This document shows positions 45,643 through 55,678 of a DNA stretch of 64,000 nt, one piece after another (positions within the stretch are counted from its first letter, which is position 1; the number at the start of each line of letters is the position of its first letter). Source of the DNA: Amaurobius ferox (taxonomy: Eukaryota; Arthropoda; Arachnida; Araneae; Amaurobiidae). Location: positions 123,931,649 through 123,995,648 of the forward strand of contig OX578140.1 in NCBI GenBank assembly GCA_951213105.1, written 5' to 3'. The notes beneath the pieces are model-generated. The model was not told the origin of the DNA. It did no database searches and saw only the letters and a list, made by a program, of their open reading frames with translations. Position numbers and translations under genes: made by a program.

Positions 45643-46449
45643 ACTTTTCCTACGAGACATGATAATGTATAGGAAAAGTATTGGAATCGAGTTTTCGACG
45701 TTTTGGGATAACTAGAACCCCAAAATATTTATTAGCGTAACATCTGTGTGTGCATGTCTGTATGTTTAATGTATGTATTCACTCTAGATCAAAAACTATT
45801 CAACGAAATTTCATCAAATTTGATAGGTAAGTTACTCGTGAGTTACCCTGGTGCTGATTAGATTTCGAAAGATTAGAAAAAAAAATAGAATATTAAAAAA
45901 AAAGAAGATTAAAAACAATAAAAGAAAGCCGTTTTTGCTAAATGACCCTCAAAAATCTTATATTTCTACTCTAGCTGAAAACTAATAATCCAAATTTCAC
46001 AAAATTTGGTAAATATGTTGCTTGCAGGTTATTCTGGTGCTGATTAGATTTTGGTGTAGTTTTGTAAAAACATAACCTGCTTTTTTGTGAAATTGCCTAC
46101 AAGGACCGTCAAAGAATAACATAAAAAATTACGTATGCTCAAATGTATCAAATAGATGCTAGTTTTAAGCGTAATTTTTGGTGATAAAAAGAATGTGATG
46201 AACATTGTAACTTTAGGGCCAACCGTTCTTGGATATTTAAATTTTTCGAATTTTTACCATGTAATCTTTGAAAATGCAATCAGTCACTAAATGAAAACGA
46301 AATTTAAATCAATACTGCGCATTCTGTGCAATTTAAAATGATTATTCATTGTGTTTTGGGCAATTAAACTCAATTTCATGAATTGTGAAAGAAAGAAAGC
46401 TAAAATGAAATTGCGTCTGTAGGGAAAGTCAGGTGCTGCCCACATCAGA
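45643..46449 (-). mobile_element. F1-like element, third terminal variant
   Basis: Stem-loop ACTTTTCCTACGAGACATGA then TAATGTATAGGAAAAGT, then GAATCGAGTTTTCGACG, a short GT tract, two copies of the sub-repeat (GTGCTGATTAGATTT at 45850 and 46038), and the inverted head GCTGCCCACATCAGA. Its head-side copy of the stem arm contains CCTAC, matching its own stem-loop rather than that of F1 or F2. Confidence 0.7.
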
Positions 46450-47656
46450 TCGTTTTACCCTCCCAGCAATCATGTGCATATTTAGCAATACTATCTCAAA
46501 AACCATAAGACCAAGAAAGCTAAAGTTTGGTAGGCAATCCGTTCTTACCCCAAAAGAGAGCATGAGCCCTATCGCCTAGAACTTTTTCAAAGGGTGTGTG
46601 CCACGGCTCAAGTTGGATTACGAGAATTATGTTGGATACAAGAGGTAGACGTTTGAATCCACCATAATATTTTCCTTTTTCATGTAATGTAAGGGTAGGG
46701 AAGTAAATAGAAATGCTATATTCTATTTGTTGGAAACCGGTGGATGGTTTTAAACAAGAATGACGATGTCCATATAATGAAGCGTGCTGTTGAGTATGAA
46801 AATGTTTTTACTACAGAATGGTAGTTTAGCAGTGGATTTTAATTGGTGGAGTTGAATAGGTGTTCATTCAGAAAAACAATCAACTTTTTAAACAAAATCA
46901 CTTTAATGACGTGGGTCCATTACTTCCAACAAGGTTACATCATATTTTTGTAACTATGTAGTAAAGACAGATACTATTTACAGGAATGAGCTCGCAAGCT
47001 CACAGCAAAAGGTTTTCAATTTAAAGTTTATGACTAGATATATTCTCAGTACTGTATAACGTTGATTTAACATAGGTAAGTAAAGAAATCCTCTTACTAA
47101 AAATGTCGTGTATTTTCAAAGCCACCATCTCCTGGTCACACGTTATTGCGAATTTATTTTCGCGTTACACCGAGTCTACACGGCGGAATACATAACATGG
47201 CCTCTTTAAAACAGAGAGAGCCATCACTTGTAAAGTTTACAGCTTTTTCCGAACTAGACAGTCGGAAAAGACTCATACGTTCATTTCACAACATGGTCGG
47301 CAACTAACACTGTCATGACATGACAACATACTCAAAACCGAGTATCTCCGATTCAACAGCTATCACAGCTGATAATCGATCTATCTGATCTACAGTAATC
47401 CACAGATCTAACATCGATCTGATGTGATTCTCCTCAGTACTCGTTGTTTCGTCATTTATGAAGCGCCTGGCATGTTGTGCCGTATCTTCTATGTGTGCGT
47501 TGAGTATCTTGAAGCTTTGACGTCAGTTGGCTGGATTGCAGGTGCGCAGATGAGTCCATAGGGACCACCCACAGTGGGCGGAGCAACGGGATCTGTTTTT
47601 CCTGTTGGTCAAGAAAACTGGAGCACAATTCCGAAAAACTATCTTGCAAGGCAGAG
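46450..47656. other. No recognised gene
   Basis: The minus strand at 46770-46860 reads KNIFILNSTLHYMDIVIL, loosely like a Penelope RT core, but too diverged to call. 47452-47656 is probably the decayed continuation of the LINE to the right. Confidence 0.35.
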
Positions 47657-48183
47657 TTAGTTAAAGTTATGAGGAAAGTTTGAAGTTCCTTGATCTGCAA
47701 TTAGTGTGATTATATCAAAGGTCTTTTGCATCGGGTCCACGTCTGCTTTAATTATTTTGGTGATTTCATTTAAGAAGTTCCTGACATCATTGATATTGAA
47801 ATAATCTTGTATATTTCTTTAAAGAATTTAATGAATTCTAGAAAGAGGTTAGGGGTTTGATTTGAAGATTTTTGGGCATCTGAGTGCGTGTGGGTCACGT
47901 GCTCTTCAGAACTTGGTGTTCTTGTCTCGGCACCCGCCATCGCCACGTTGTCTGTAACAATTTCGAGGTTGTGTGATTTAGGGAGCTGTGGAAAGTTTTT
48001 CATGCTCAGGTTTGAATTATCTGATCTATTGGTACGAAGGTTTTGGGGTTTGGCTTTAAGTTCCTGGAACTTGTTACGGTTCCAGGGGTTTTTGGGGCAG
48101 AGCCTAAAGTTGGCGGGATGCTCCTCAGTACTGAGAATGCGTCTACCATATATACTCAGTGATGGGTACGCTCCGGAACACAA
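47657..48183 (-). pseudogene. Jockey-type LINE ORF1 (Gag-like) C-terminal fragment
   Basis: The minus strand starts with STEEHPANFRLCPKNPWNR, the H....C half of a CCHC knuckle followed by the NxRGCP-type signature of Jockey ORF1 proteins. A Ser/Thr/Asn-rich linker and LFLEFIKFF follow. After a frameshift near 47805-47825 come NINDVRNFLNEITKIIKAD and MQKTFDIITLIA, stop at 47657. Truncated at both ends. Orientation is the same as the RT fragment at 42.1 kb but they are not shown to be one copy. Confidence 0.65.
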
Positions 48184-48618
48184 CCGTTGACGGCAGCGCC
48201 CTCACTATATGCAAAACAGGATGCGCGCGCAGCGAGAAGTGATTTGCATGATAAGCCCGTTCTGTTCCCGTCACGAGTCGTTCACAGGAACGGAAAAAAA
48301 CCATTCTAATAATGAAATCATGTTCGTCTGAAACGAGAATCGCGACGAAAACAGAACTAAGTTTCTAACACTGTTTACGTTAAAAATTTTCAATTCAACA
48401 AATGTCCCAGAATAATCAACAAAAACTGTGGTTTCTTTTAATTCAATGTAACTAAATTTAATTGTAATCATCATATATCTCCTCACTGGAAACGTGATAC
48501 CTCAAGAAAGAATGAAACGATTTTGCTAGGAATTTTATTTAATATACTCTAAATTACAACAGCTACACGTCCACTGAATTTCAATGAAACAATTTCAATT
48601 CATAAGATAGTTTATATC
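48184..48618. other. No recognised gene
   Basis: Includes a GC-richer patch (48190-48260, ATGCGCGCGCAGCGAG). No motif. Confidence 0.35.
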
Positions 48619-48895
48619 ACTTTTCCTACATTCATAATGTACGTACACATATGGTATCGAAAATTCGAAATCGAGTTTTTGACATGAAAGTATATTTGAA
48701 GCATACCTTAACACGGATTGAATGTTTTTGTAGTGCTGTCTGGTGTGTGTATGTACTTACCTGTGCAAGAAATATCTTACAAAAGAATGGATTGTTTCGG
48801 AAAAAAATGGTGCAATTTTTGCAATCAATGAATACTAAAATCTTATTGATTTGAAAGGCGATGAAATGTTCGAAAGACAACCTCCATTTTCCGAA
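48619..48895 (-). mobile_element. F2-like fragment, stem-loop end
   Basis: ACTTTTCCTACATTCATAAT, then GGTATCGAAAATTCGAAATC, a very short GTGTGT tract and GAATGGATTGTTTCGG. Breaks off near 48895. Confidence 0.5.
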
Positions 48896-49017
48896 TGCAT
48901 TTTTAAAAAAAGAATCTTCAAATATAAAGGTTTTTAATAATAATGAAATAAACAAGTCTTTCAGAAATAATTTTTCATTAAAAAAATATGACACCAACTT
49001 TATATTGCAAGTTTTTA

Positions 49018-49651
49018 ACACTTTCCAACATAGTTGAAAGGTGTTTATGAGTTTGTTAACACTTTAAAACATAGTTGAAAAGTGTTTATGACTTTGTTCA
49101 TTCTGTTTGTCTGTCTGTCTGTCTGTCCGTTTGCACGATAACTGTCGTAAAAATGACTTTATCAAAATGAAACTATAGTATGTTGTTCAGACGGTCTGTG
49201 GGACATATGGAAATATAAATAAAGTTCACCCAATTATTTTGGATTGAACCCGGGTTTAAAAATTAAATACATTGAATCCTATGGGACCTAATTTTTCAAA
49301 CATTTTTTAAGCGAATAATAAATTCACAAACTGCTTCGAAAGTTTTAGGAAATATTCAAATTATCCTATAAAAATATGAAAAAAATTTCAGCAAAATATA
49401 TTCGGTAGTTTTTTAAATAAAAATTAAAATATTAATTACACTCATATTATTTGAAGAGATCACGTGACCCCCTTTCAAAATAAAATATGGTATCCATCTA
49501 GTGTCAAAATTGTGATTTTTAAAGTTTTTTTTAATTTATATTTAGTGCTGTATCCGTCCTAAAATCGCTTTATTTTTGCTTAATTTCTGCTGTGCATCTA
49601 TATTCTCAAACAACGCAAGTATAATATATTTGAGTTTAGTAAATGATCAAT
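49018..49651 (+). mobile_element. F3 tandem unit 1, with duplicated stem-loop
   Basis: The stem-loop end occurs twice, 49018-49058 and 49059-49098, then CTGTCTGTCTGTCTGTC, CGATAACTGTCGTAAAAATG and the F3 body. The tail, GTGTCAAAATTGTGATTTTT, recurs after the SINE and leads straight into unit 2 at 50097. The unit is split by the SINE at 49666. Confidence 0.7.
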
Positions 49652-49665
49652 GTCATCCATCTTGT

Positions 49666-50047
49666 TGTTGTTGAGACCCAGACCGTCCGACCTACCAGAA
49701 AGGTGTAAGGTAACTGTATGGACGGCCGGGAAGTGCCACCCAATTTAGACCGGAACCCAGTGGGGGAGGCATCCACAGGGACCGTACCCTCCTTCCCCTA
49801 CCACCAACCTCTCGGAAGGACTTACGGACCCACATGTTTAACGTGATCGTACTCCGCATGAACACGGCGGCATTTTTGTGGTAGCATGCAAATCTAGCGC
49901 GCAAACCACGGGGATACCGCACCCGAGATGGCCAACAGCACGCGGTGTTCCGAGGTGGTCACCCACCAAGTACTAACCGCGCCCGATGCTGCTTGACTTC
50001 GGTGATCTAACGAGAACCGGTGTTTTCAGCACGGTACGGCCGTTGGC
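49666..50047 (-). mobile_element. Hybrid SINE with 5S-like head, copy 2
   Basis: Exact 14-bp target duplications GTCATCCATCTTGT (49652-49665 and 50048-50061). On the minus strand it begins GCCAACGGCCGTACCGTGCT, almost a full 5S rRNA gene start, and continues through ATCACCGAAGTCAAGCAGCA and GGGTGACCACCTCGGAACAC (5S ends about 49930). The tRNA-like part GTATCCCCGTGGTTTGCGCG again lacks the B-box. It ends in CAACAACAA. Confidence 0.9.
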
Positions 50048-50096
50048 GTCATCCATCTTGTGTCAAAATTGTGATTTTTAAAGTTCTTTTTAATTT

Positions 50097-50547
50097 ACAC
50101 TTTACAACATAGTTGAAAAGTGTTTATGACTTTGTACTTCTGTTTGTCTGGCCGTTCACGCGATAACTGACGTAAAAATGACTTTATCGAAATGAAATTT
50201 TAGTATGTTGTTCAGACGTTCTGTGGGACTTATGGGAATATAAATGAATAATATCCCCCAATTAGTTTTGGATTGAACCCGGGTTGAAAAAATGAAATAC
50301 TTTAAACCGTATGGGATCTAATTTTTCAAAAAATTTTTAAGCGAATTTAAAATTCACAAATTGCTTCGAAAGTTTTAGGAAATATTCAAAATATCCCATA
50401 AAAATATGAAAAAATACCAGCAAAATATATTCGGTAGTTTTTAAAATAAAAATTAAAATAATAATTACACCCATATTGTATGAAGAAATCACGTAAACAA
50501 CTTCAAAATAAAATATGGCATCCATCGAAAATCGTGAAATTTAAAGT
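50097..50547 (+). mobile_element. F3 tandem unit 2
   Basis: Begins ACACTTTACAACATAGTTGA directly after the tail of unit 1, has CTGTTTGTCTGGC in place of a longer microsatellite, then CGATAACTGACGTAAAAATG and the F3 body. It ends GCATCCATCG...GTGAAATTTAAAGTTC. Confidence 0.7.
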
Positions 50548-51137
50548 TCAGTCATCAAATTCTCGACAGATTCGCCGCTAAATTTTCGCCAAGCGTTATA
50601 ACAGAAAAATAAGTTATTCTTATAGCAGATAAATGACTATTTACTACCAAATGCAAAAGTATTACCCAAAGTATATTTTCTCATCAATGGAACAAGCTAG
50701 ATCCATGAAAATGATGTCACCAAACTTATCGCATGATATTACATTTGAAAAGTGAACACATTTCGCAATACTTAATATTTTTTTTATTTTATGGGATTTT
50801 TGATAAATTTATTTCAAAAATGTTCAACATCTCAAGAAAGGTTCATGCTAGCGTTAAGCAAAGCTCGTGACAATCGTTTACTAATAAAAAATTACGTAAG
50901 AAATGGCTATTTGCGTAACTGTATTAAATGTTTTGAGTTTTTGTTGATTTTTTTAAAAGTGCACTCAAAAATTTAGGAAAGTTCTGAGCCTTTGATGACG
51001 TTTAAAAACAATAGGTTTCCAGTATTCATGGATTGTAATTTTTGTATCAAAATTCGTTCGAATCGCACCATTCGTTCAGGACATATCGTCTCCACAGACT
51101 CACTGACACACACACATAGACACAGTGATACACACAG

Positions 51138-51203
<66 letters not shown>

Positions 51204-51352
51204 ATACACATACACACACACATCATCTCAAAAACGTTTGATTCGTATTCAGGGATGCTTGAAAAGTGCTCTTCCTTCGAAAACTCGAATTCGAATTTTC
51301 GATCCCGTCACAATACTTTCCTTATACATTATACTATGTATATAAGGAAAGT
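50548..51352 (+). mobile_element. F2 element, copy E (head missing)
   Basis: Starts within the GGCGA/TCGCC region, with CA microsatellite 51104-51225 and stem-loop CTTTCCTTATACATTATACT then ATGTATATAAGGAAAGT ending 51352. The head is lost at the junction with F3. Confidence 0.7.
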
Positions 51353-51858
51353 AATATATCAGCGCTGAATGTATCGCATTTTAGAGATGTTTAAATAATA
51401 TTGCATTTCAGTTGGAATGTGTCTCATAATCAATGCTTTATGCATGATTGATCTTTTTTGTTTAAATACATTAGATAAATATTTGCATAAAATAAAATAA
51501 AAGTAGCTGTTATTATATAACAAGCTCACTTACCATTATAATATTATGCGACAAATTTCGTTATCCTTGATCTAGTTCATTCCATTCGCAAAAATTGATA
51601 AGTTTTTTTTTGTAGTTTTATGTTTTGACGTCAAAGAGTTCGTCAATAGTAATTTATTTCAAGGGATCTCATTTGAATGTCAATTGCAATTTGATGAAGA
51701 TGAGGAAGAGAGTATGAATAGTTCTTCTGGTTACACTAATAAGTTTAAAAAAGCATCAAATTTCAATTTACATGATGCTAATTCAATGTCAACACATTGT
51801 GTTATTGCTTTATTAATTTATACGAATATTAGGCGTTCAACTTACGATATTGCATATT
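51353..51858. repeat. R5 fragment, then no recognised gene
   Basis: 51353-51470 has ATCAGCGCTGAATGTATC and CAATGCTTTATGCATGATTG. After it an 82-codon plus ORF with an acidic start (FDEDEEESMNSSSG) has no recognised family; DEDEEESMNSS resembles the acidic N-terminus of transposases, but evidence is weak. Confidence 0.4.
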
Positions 51859-51989
51859 ACTTCCCTATATATAGTATAATGCATAGGGAAAGTATTGTGA
51901 CAGGCGTTGAAAATCTGAATTCAAGTTTTTGAGGGAAGAATGCGTTTCAAGCATCCCTGAGCTCAAATCCAACGTTTTTGAGGTGATGT

Positions 51990-52399
51990 CTATGTGTATG
52001 TGCGCGTGCGCGTGTGTATATGTGGTGTGTGTGTGTGCGTGTGTGTGTGTTTGTGTGTGGTGTGTGTGTGTGTGGTGTGTGAGTGTGTGGTGTGGTGTGT
52101 GTGTGTGGTGTGTGTGACATGTGTGTGTATGTGGTGAGTGTGTGGTGTGTGTGTATGGTGTGTGTGTGAGTGTGTATGTGGTGTGTGTGTGTGTCTGTGG
52201 TGTGTAAGGTGTGTGTGTGTGACATGTGTGTGTGTAACGTGTGTGTGTAACATGAGTGTGTGCATGTGTGGTATATGTATGCGTGTGCATGTGTGGTATA
52301 TATATGTGTGTGTGTGTGTGTGTGACATTTGTGTGTAACGTGTGTGTGTAACATGTGTGTGTGCATGTGTATGACATGAGTGTATGACATGCGTGTGTG
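51990..52399. repeat. Expanded GT-rich microsatellite
   Basis: About 410 bp of GTGTGTG with frequent GGTGTG, GACATG and TAACGTG interruptions, far longer than in other F2 copies. A second block of about 235 bp is at 52690-52924. ORFs on both strands (V-C-V-C and H-T-H-T) are translations of it. Confidence 0.9.
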
Positions 52400-52689
52400 T
52401 TGTTGTTGCTGAAACCCAGACCGTCCGACCTACCAGAAAGGTGTAAGGTAACTGTTTGGACAGTCGGGAAGTGCCACCCAATTTAGACCGGAACCCAGTG
52501 GGGGAGGCATCCACAGGGACCGTACCCTCCTTCCCCTACCACCAACCTCTCGGAAGGACTTTCGGACCCACATGTTTAACGTGATCGTACTCCGCATGAA
52601 CACGGCGGCAGTTTTGGCAGTGGCTGGAATCGAACCCGGGCCTACCGAGTGCAACTCCAGCGCGCTAACCAATGGGCTACCGCGCCCCC
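52400..52689 (-). mobile_element. tRNA-headed SINE of the hybrid family, copy 3
   Basis: Target duplications GACATGYGTGTGTG (52386-52399 and 52690-52703). The minus strand starts GGGGGCGCGGTAGCCCATTG, has an A-box TAGCCCATTGGTTAGCGCGC and a perfect B-box GGGTTCGATTCC, then the same body and tail as the 5S-headed copies. No 5S head. It sits in the microsatellite of F2 copy F. Confidence 0.9.
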
Positions 52690-53582
52690 GACATGTGTGT
52701 GTGTGTGCAATATGTGTGTGTGCATGTGTGGTATATGTGCGTGTGTGCATGTGTGTGCATGTGTGGTATATATATATGTGTGTGTGCGTGACATTTGTGT
52801 GTAACGTGTGTGTGTGCATGTGGTATATGAGGGTGTGCGTGTGGGTGTGTGACATGTGAGGTGTGTGTTACATGTGTGTGTATGGGTAACATGTGTGACG
52901 TGTGTGTATGTGTGTTTGTGTTTGTCTGTGAGCTTGTGGAACGATATTTCACGGACGAATGAAGCATTTCGAACGAAATTTGGTACTAATATTACAATAA
53001 TTGAAAATTGGAACTCTATTGCTTTTGTATGCAATTGAATGTTCGGAAGGCCTTGAAATTTTGAAAAAAATCATTAAAAATTAGTGTTTTTAATAATGTT
53101 TCTTAAATGATTATTTCTTATGTAATTTTTTATTACACAACAAATGATATAATTTTTCGAACGCTAACATGAACCGTTTTCGTGATATTGCACATTCTTA
53201 AAAATAAATTTATGAAAAAATCACATGAAATTGAAAAAGTATTAACAATGCAAAATATGTTCACTTTTTACTGTATTATGCGATAAATGTGTTAACATCA
53301 TTTTTGTGGATCTAGTTCGTTTTATTCACGAGAGAAGTTACTTCGGGTAATAGGTTTGTATTTTAACGCACAAAGATTGGCCAATAGAATGAAAATTTTT
53401 CTCTTCGTTTATTTGTAATACCTGGCAAAAAATGTAACGAACTTGGCCACTCGTTTAGCGAAATATCGCCAACTTTGACGAACCCCTGATTGACGAACAT
53501 TTCGTCAAAACTGCAGAAAAGTCGTGGAATTAATGATAATGACGCCAAATGGATGAATTAATTATTAATATATTTTATGTAC

Positions 53583-54840
53583 TGTCATGTCGCATTTCTG
53601 CGCCATGAGCCTTTTCGTATTTTGCCGTGAGAGAAACATCCTTCTCTTCGTCCGTGCCTGTGCTGTGTTTTTTGTTAACACTTGTCTGTATTGAAATCGC
53701 ATTGAAAAGCGCATTTGGTCGTGAATTCGTTGGGAATGTCTAGGTTTTACGTCTGGCCGAGATGCGTGACGTATGCTCGCCTGTTGCTAGGAGCGGCGCG
53801 CCTGTCCAATCAGGAAGAGGCGCAGCGGAGGAGAATTTTCTTTGCGTGGGCCCGAGCGACCCACAGTTTGCTCTCTTCGAGCTGGTGATCCCGACTATGA
53901 GAGTCGCATGAAGGATTTGTCTAGAAAATAGACAAAGGTTTTGGCCGAAATGGCTAAACTGGCGGAGATGGGCATTTGGTTCTAAAGGAAACCGCCCCTG
54001 CTTTTCTGGAGATGATTGAAGAAGAACCTGGAACCTACATTAACTCTTCTGTACTTTTTTTCTAAAATCTATATTTTTTATTCCAGGAACTCTGACATAG
54101 AAGTCCGGTTTTGGAGTAGTTATTCCGCTAATGGTTCACGCTGGTGCATGATAGACTGATGTCCTGTACCTAAATTTTTGGACGACTATATCCCTCATCT
54201 TTCCATTTTTGAGACTTGTTTGATACCGCCTTAAACTGTGCTCATCTGATGAGAATCTTTTTCTGCAAAATTTGAAATTTATAGGAGACCAGGTAACCTT
54301 TTCTTTTCGGGAAAATTTAGTGCCGTACAGCACTGGCATAACGAGGACTAATTTCTATAAATATAATTGGCTCATGTTAAGATTATATTGTGATTAATTT
54401 AGATTCCTGATTAAATCAGATGATTATTGAATATCTTAATTATTGTTTGTTATATTATTTTGACCAGAGCATTAATGTTGAATGTGTTCATAATAGATGA
54501 AGCTCTGAAGTCTCTGATTTAAAATTTGAAGCTAAAATGCATATATTCAATTTTGAAAATATTAAATAAATATTAATTTGTGTGATAAATGAGCCTGATT
54601 ATTGTGTTGCCTTTGTGTTTTCCTCACTGTAATCATTTAGGATTTAATTCTCCTAAACTGGGAACTCCCTTGAGTTTTGAACCTGGTGTTTATTGTGGTA
54701 ATTATGATAAAATTAATAGTTCTCTTTTGGTATATTAAAATTACGTTTCACGGTGTTGTGTGTAGTGGAGTCAGTAGATACTGTTGGTACTGATTCCGCT
54801 CCCACAAACTGGTGCCTGTTCCCTTTCCCAGAGTATTACA
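53583..54840 (+). repeat. 5' LTR (3' boundary uncertain)
   Basis: Begins TGTCATGTCGC. 53583-54105 equals 63478-64000 with no difference seen by eye. The end is proposed at ATTACA (54840), giving TGT...ACA ends and 1258 bp. An alternative is just before TGGTGCCTGTTCCC (54810), which starts like a tRNA primer-binding site but does not fit a tRNA 3' end well. A CCAATCAGG box lies near 53806 and an AATAAA at 54565. Confidence 0.8.
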
Positions 54841-55420
54841 GTGAGTGAAATATGATTTTTATGAAGGAGTGCAGAAAATTTTTGTTTGATTATATGCCGA
54901 GTATTGCAGTCTGATATGTCAAAGTAAGTTTTGTTATTGGTGCAAGTATTTGAGTTTAATGGGCATGAAAATTTTTTATTTATGTGTCATATAGTAAATA
55001 TAAGTGCAAAAGCACATAAGCCCAGAAGCACCAAAAGTATTATTTGCATGTTGAATTTGCATTTTGCATATTATTCTGTTGCATATATATTTCCTGGTTT
55101 ATATTTGACATACATAAATACACAAAATTCTATATGATATATGATATATATGAGTAAATTGAAATTTTCAAATACACATACATCAACATAAAGTGCATAA
55201 ACACATTTATGAAAAGTGAATACAAAAGTTCTGTGCACATGAAAAAGTGATTCGAAGTTCATGATAATGAGCAAAAAGTGAAAAAAAAGTTACACGTATT
55301 GTTTTTCGGTGCTCTACTTATACATAAATAGGTGATAGAAAGTGAAATTATTTTTCGAAATAAACTGTGTTTCGTGATAAACTGTGAAAGTGAAACTATT
55401 GTTGTGATAAACTGTGAAAA
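54841..55420 (+). other. 5' leader of the retrotransposon
   Basis: AT-rich untranslated leader without an ORF of note. A run of GTGAAA/GTGATAAAC repeats (55340-55420) precedes the gag start. Confidence 0.6.
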
Positions 55421-55678
55421 ATGCCTCGAAATAATAAGAATTCTCGTGCAAGTAGGAGTAGAGACTCCTCTGCACAACCAAATACGTCGAACCGTATCCC
55501 TTCGGTGTCTCCACCACGACTTTCTCCAAATTCTGGCAGATCAGCTTCCGCTGTCAGAGACTCAAACAAAATGAGGGTCGGAATTGGATCACAGTTCCTT
55601 GGATCCATTCCGGGTTTTGCTGGCAATGCAAATGAATCATTTCAGGACTTTTTGGAAAAGTTCTCCCAAATGGTCTAA
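55421..55678 (+). CDS. gag: Gag N-terminus in a separate frame
   Basis: The 85-codon ORF starts at an ATG in a good context (AAAATGCC), 580 bp after the proposed LTR end. It is basic and Ser/Pro-rich (RNNKNSRASRSRDSS; SPPRLSPNSGRS), then has IPGFAGNANESFQDFLEKFS, the typical start of a Gypsy Gag matrix/capsid-like region. It stops at 55676-55678. The continuation of the capsid fold (RDKIFVLKLKLSGRAERLI) is in the +1 frame of the following ORF. In an element with identical LTRs this is a very recent mutation, an assembly error or a frameshift signal. Confidence 0.75.
   Translation: MPRNNKNSRASRSRDSSAQPNTSNRIPSVSPPRLSPNSGRSASAVRDSNKMRVGIGSQFLGSIPGFAGNANESFQDFLEKFSQMV

Larger units (their letters stand above)
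51859..53582 (-). mobile_element. F2 element, copy F, with nested insertions
   Basis: Stem-loop from 51859, then GTGACAGGCGTTGAAAATCT and an expanded GT-rich tract interrupted by a SINE. The F2 body resumes at 52925 (CGGACGAATGAAGCATTTCG) and runs to 53582, where the Gypsy LTR begins. About the last 120 bp including the head should lie beyond the retrotransposon, outside this window. Confidence 0.75.

Noticed and set aside
46770..46860. Penelope RT core on the minus strand (HYMDIVIL)
   Set aside because: Only one motif, with the second Asp lost and no supporting motifs nearby; kept as a remark only.
54810..54823. TGGTGCCTGTTCCC as the tRNA primer-binding site
   Set aside because: It begins with TGG, but its complement does not resemble a T-arm plus acceptor of a tRNA I can name, and placing the LTR end there loses the TGT...ACA ends.
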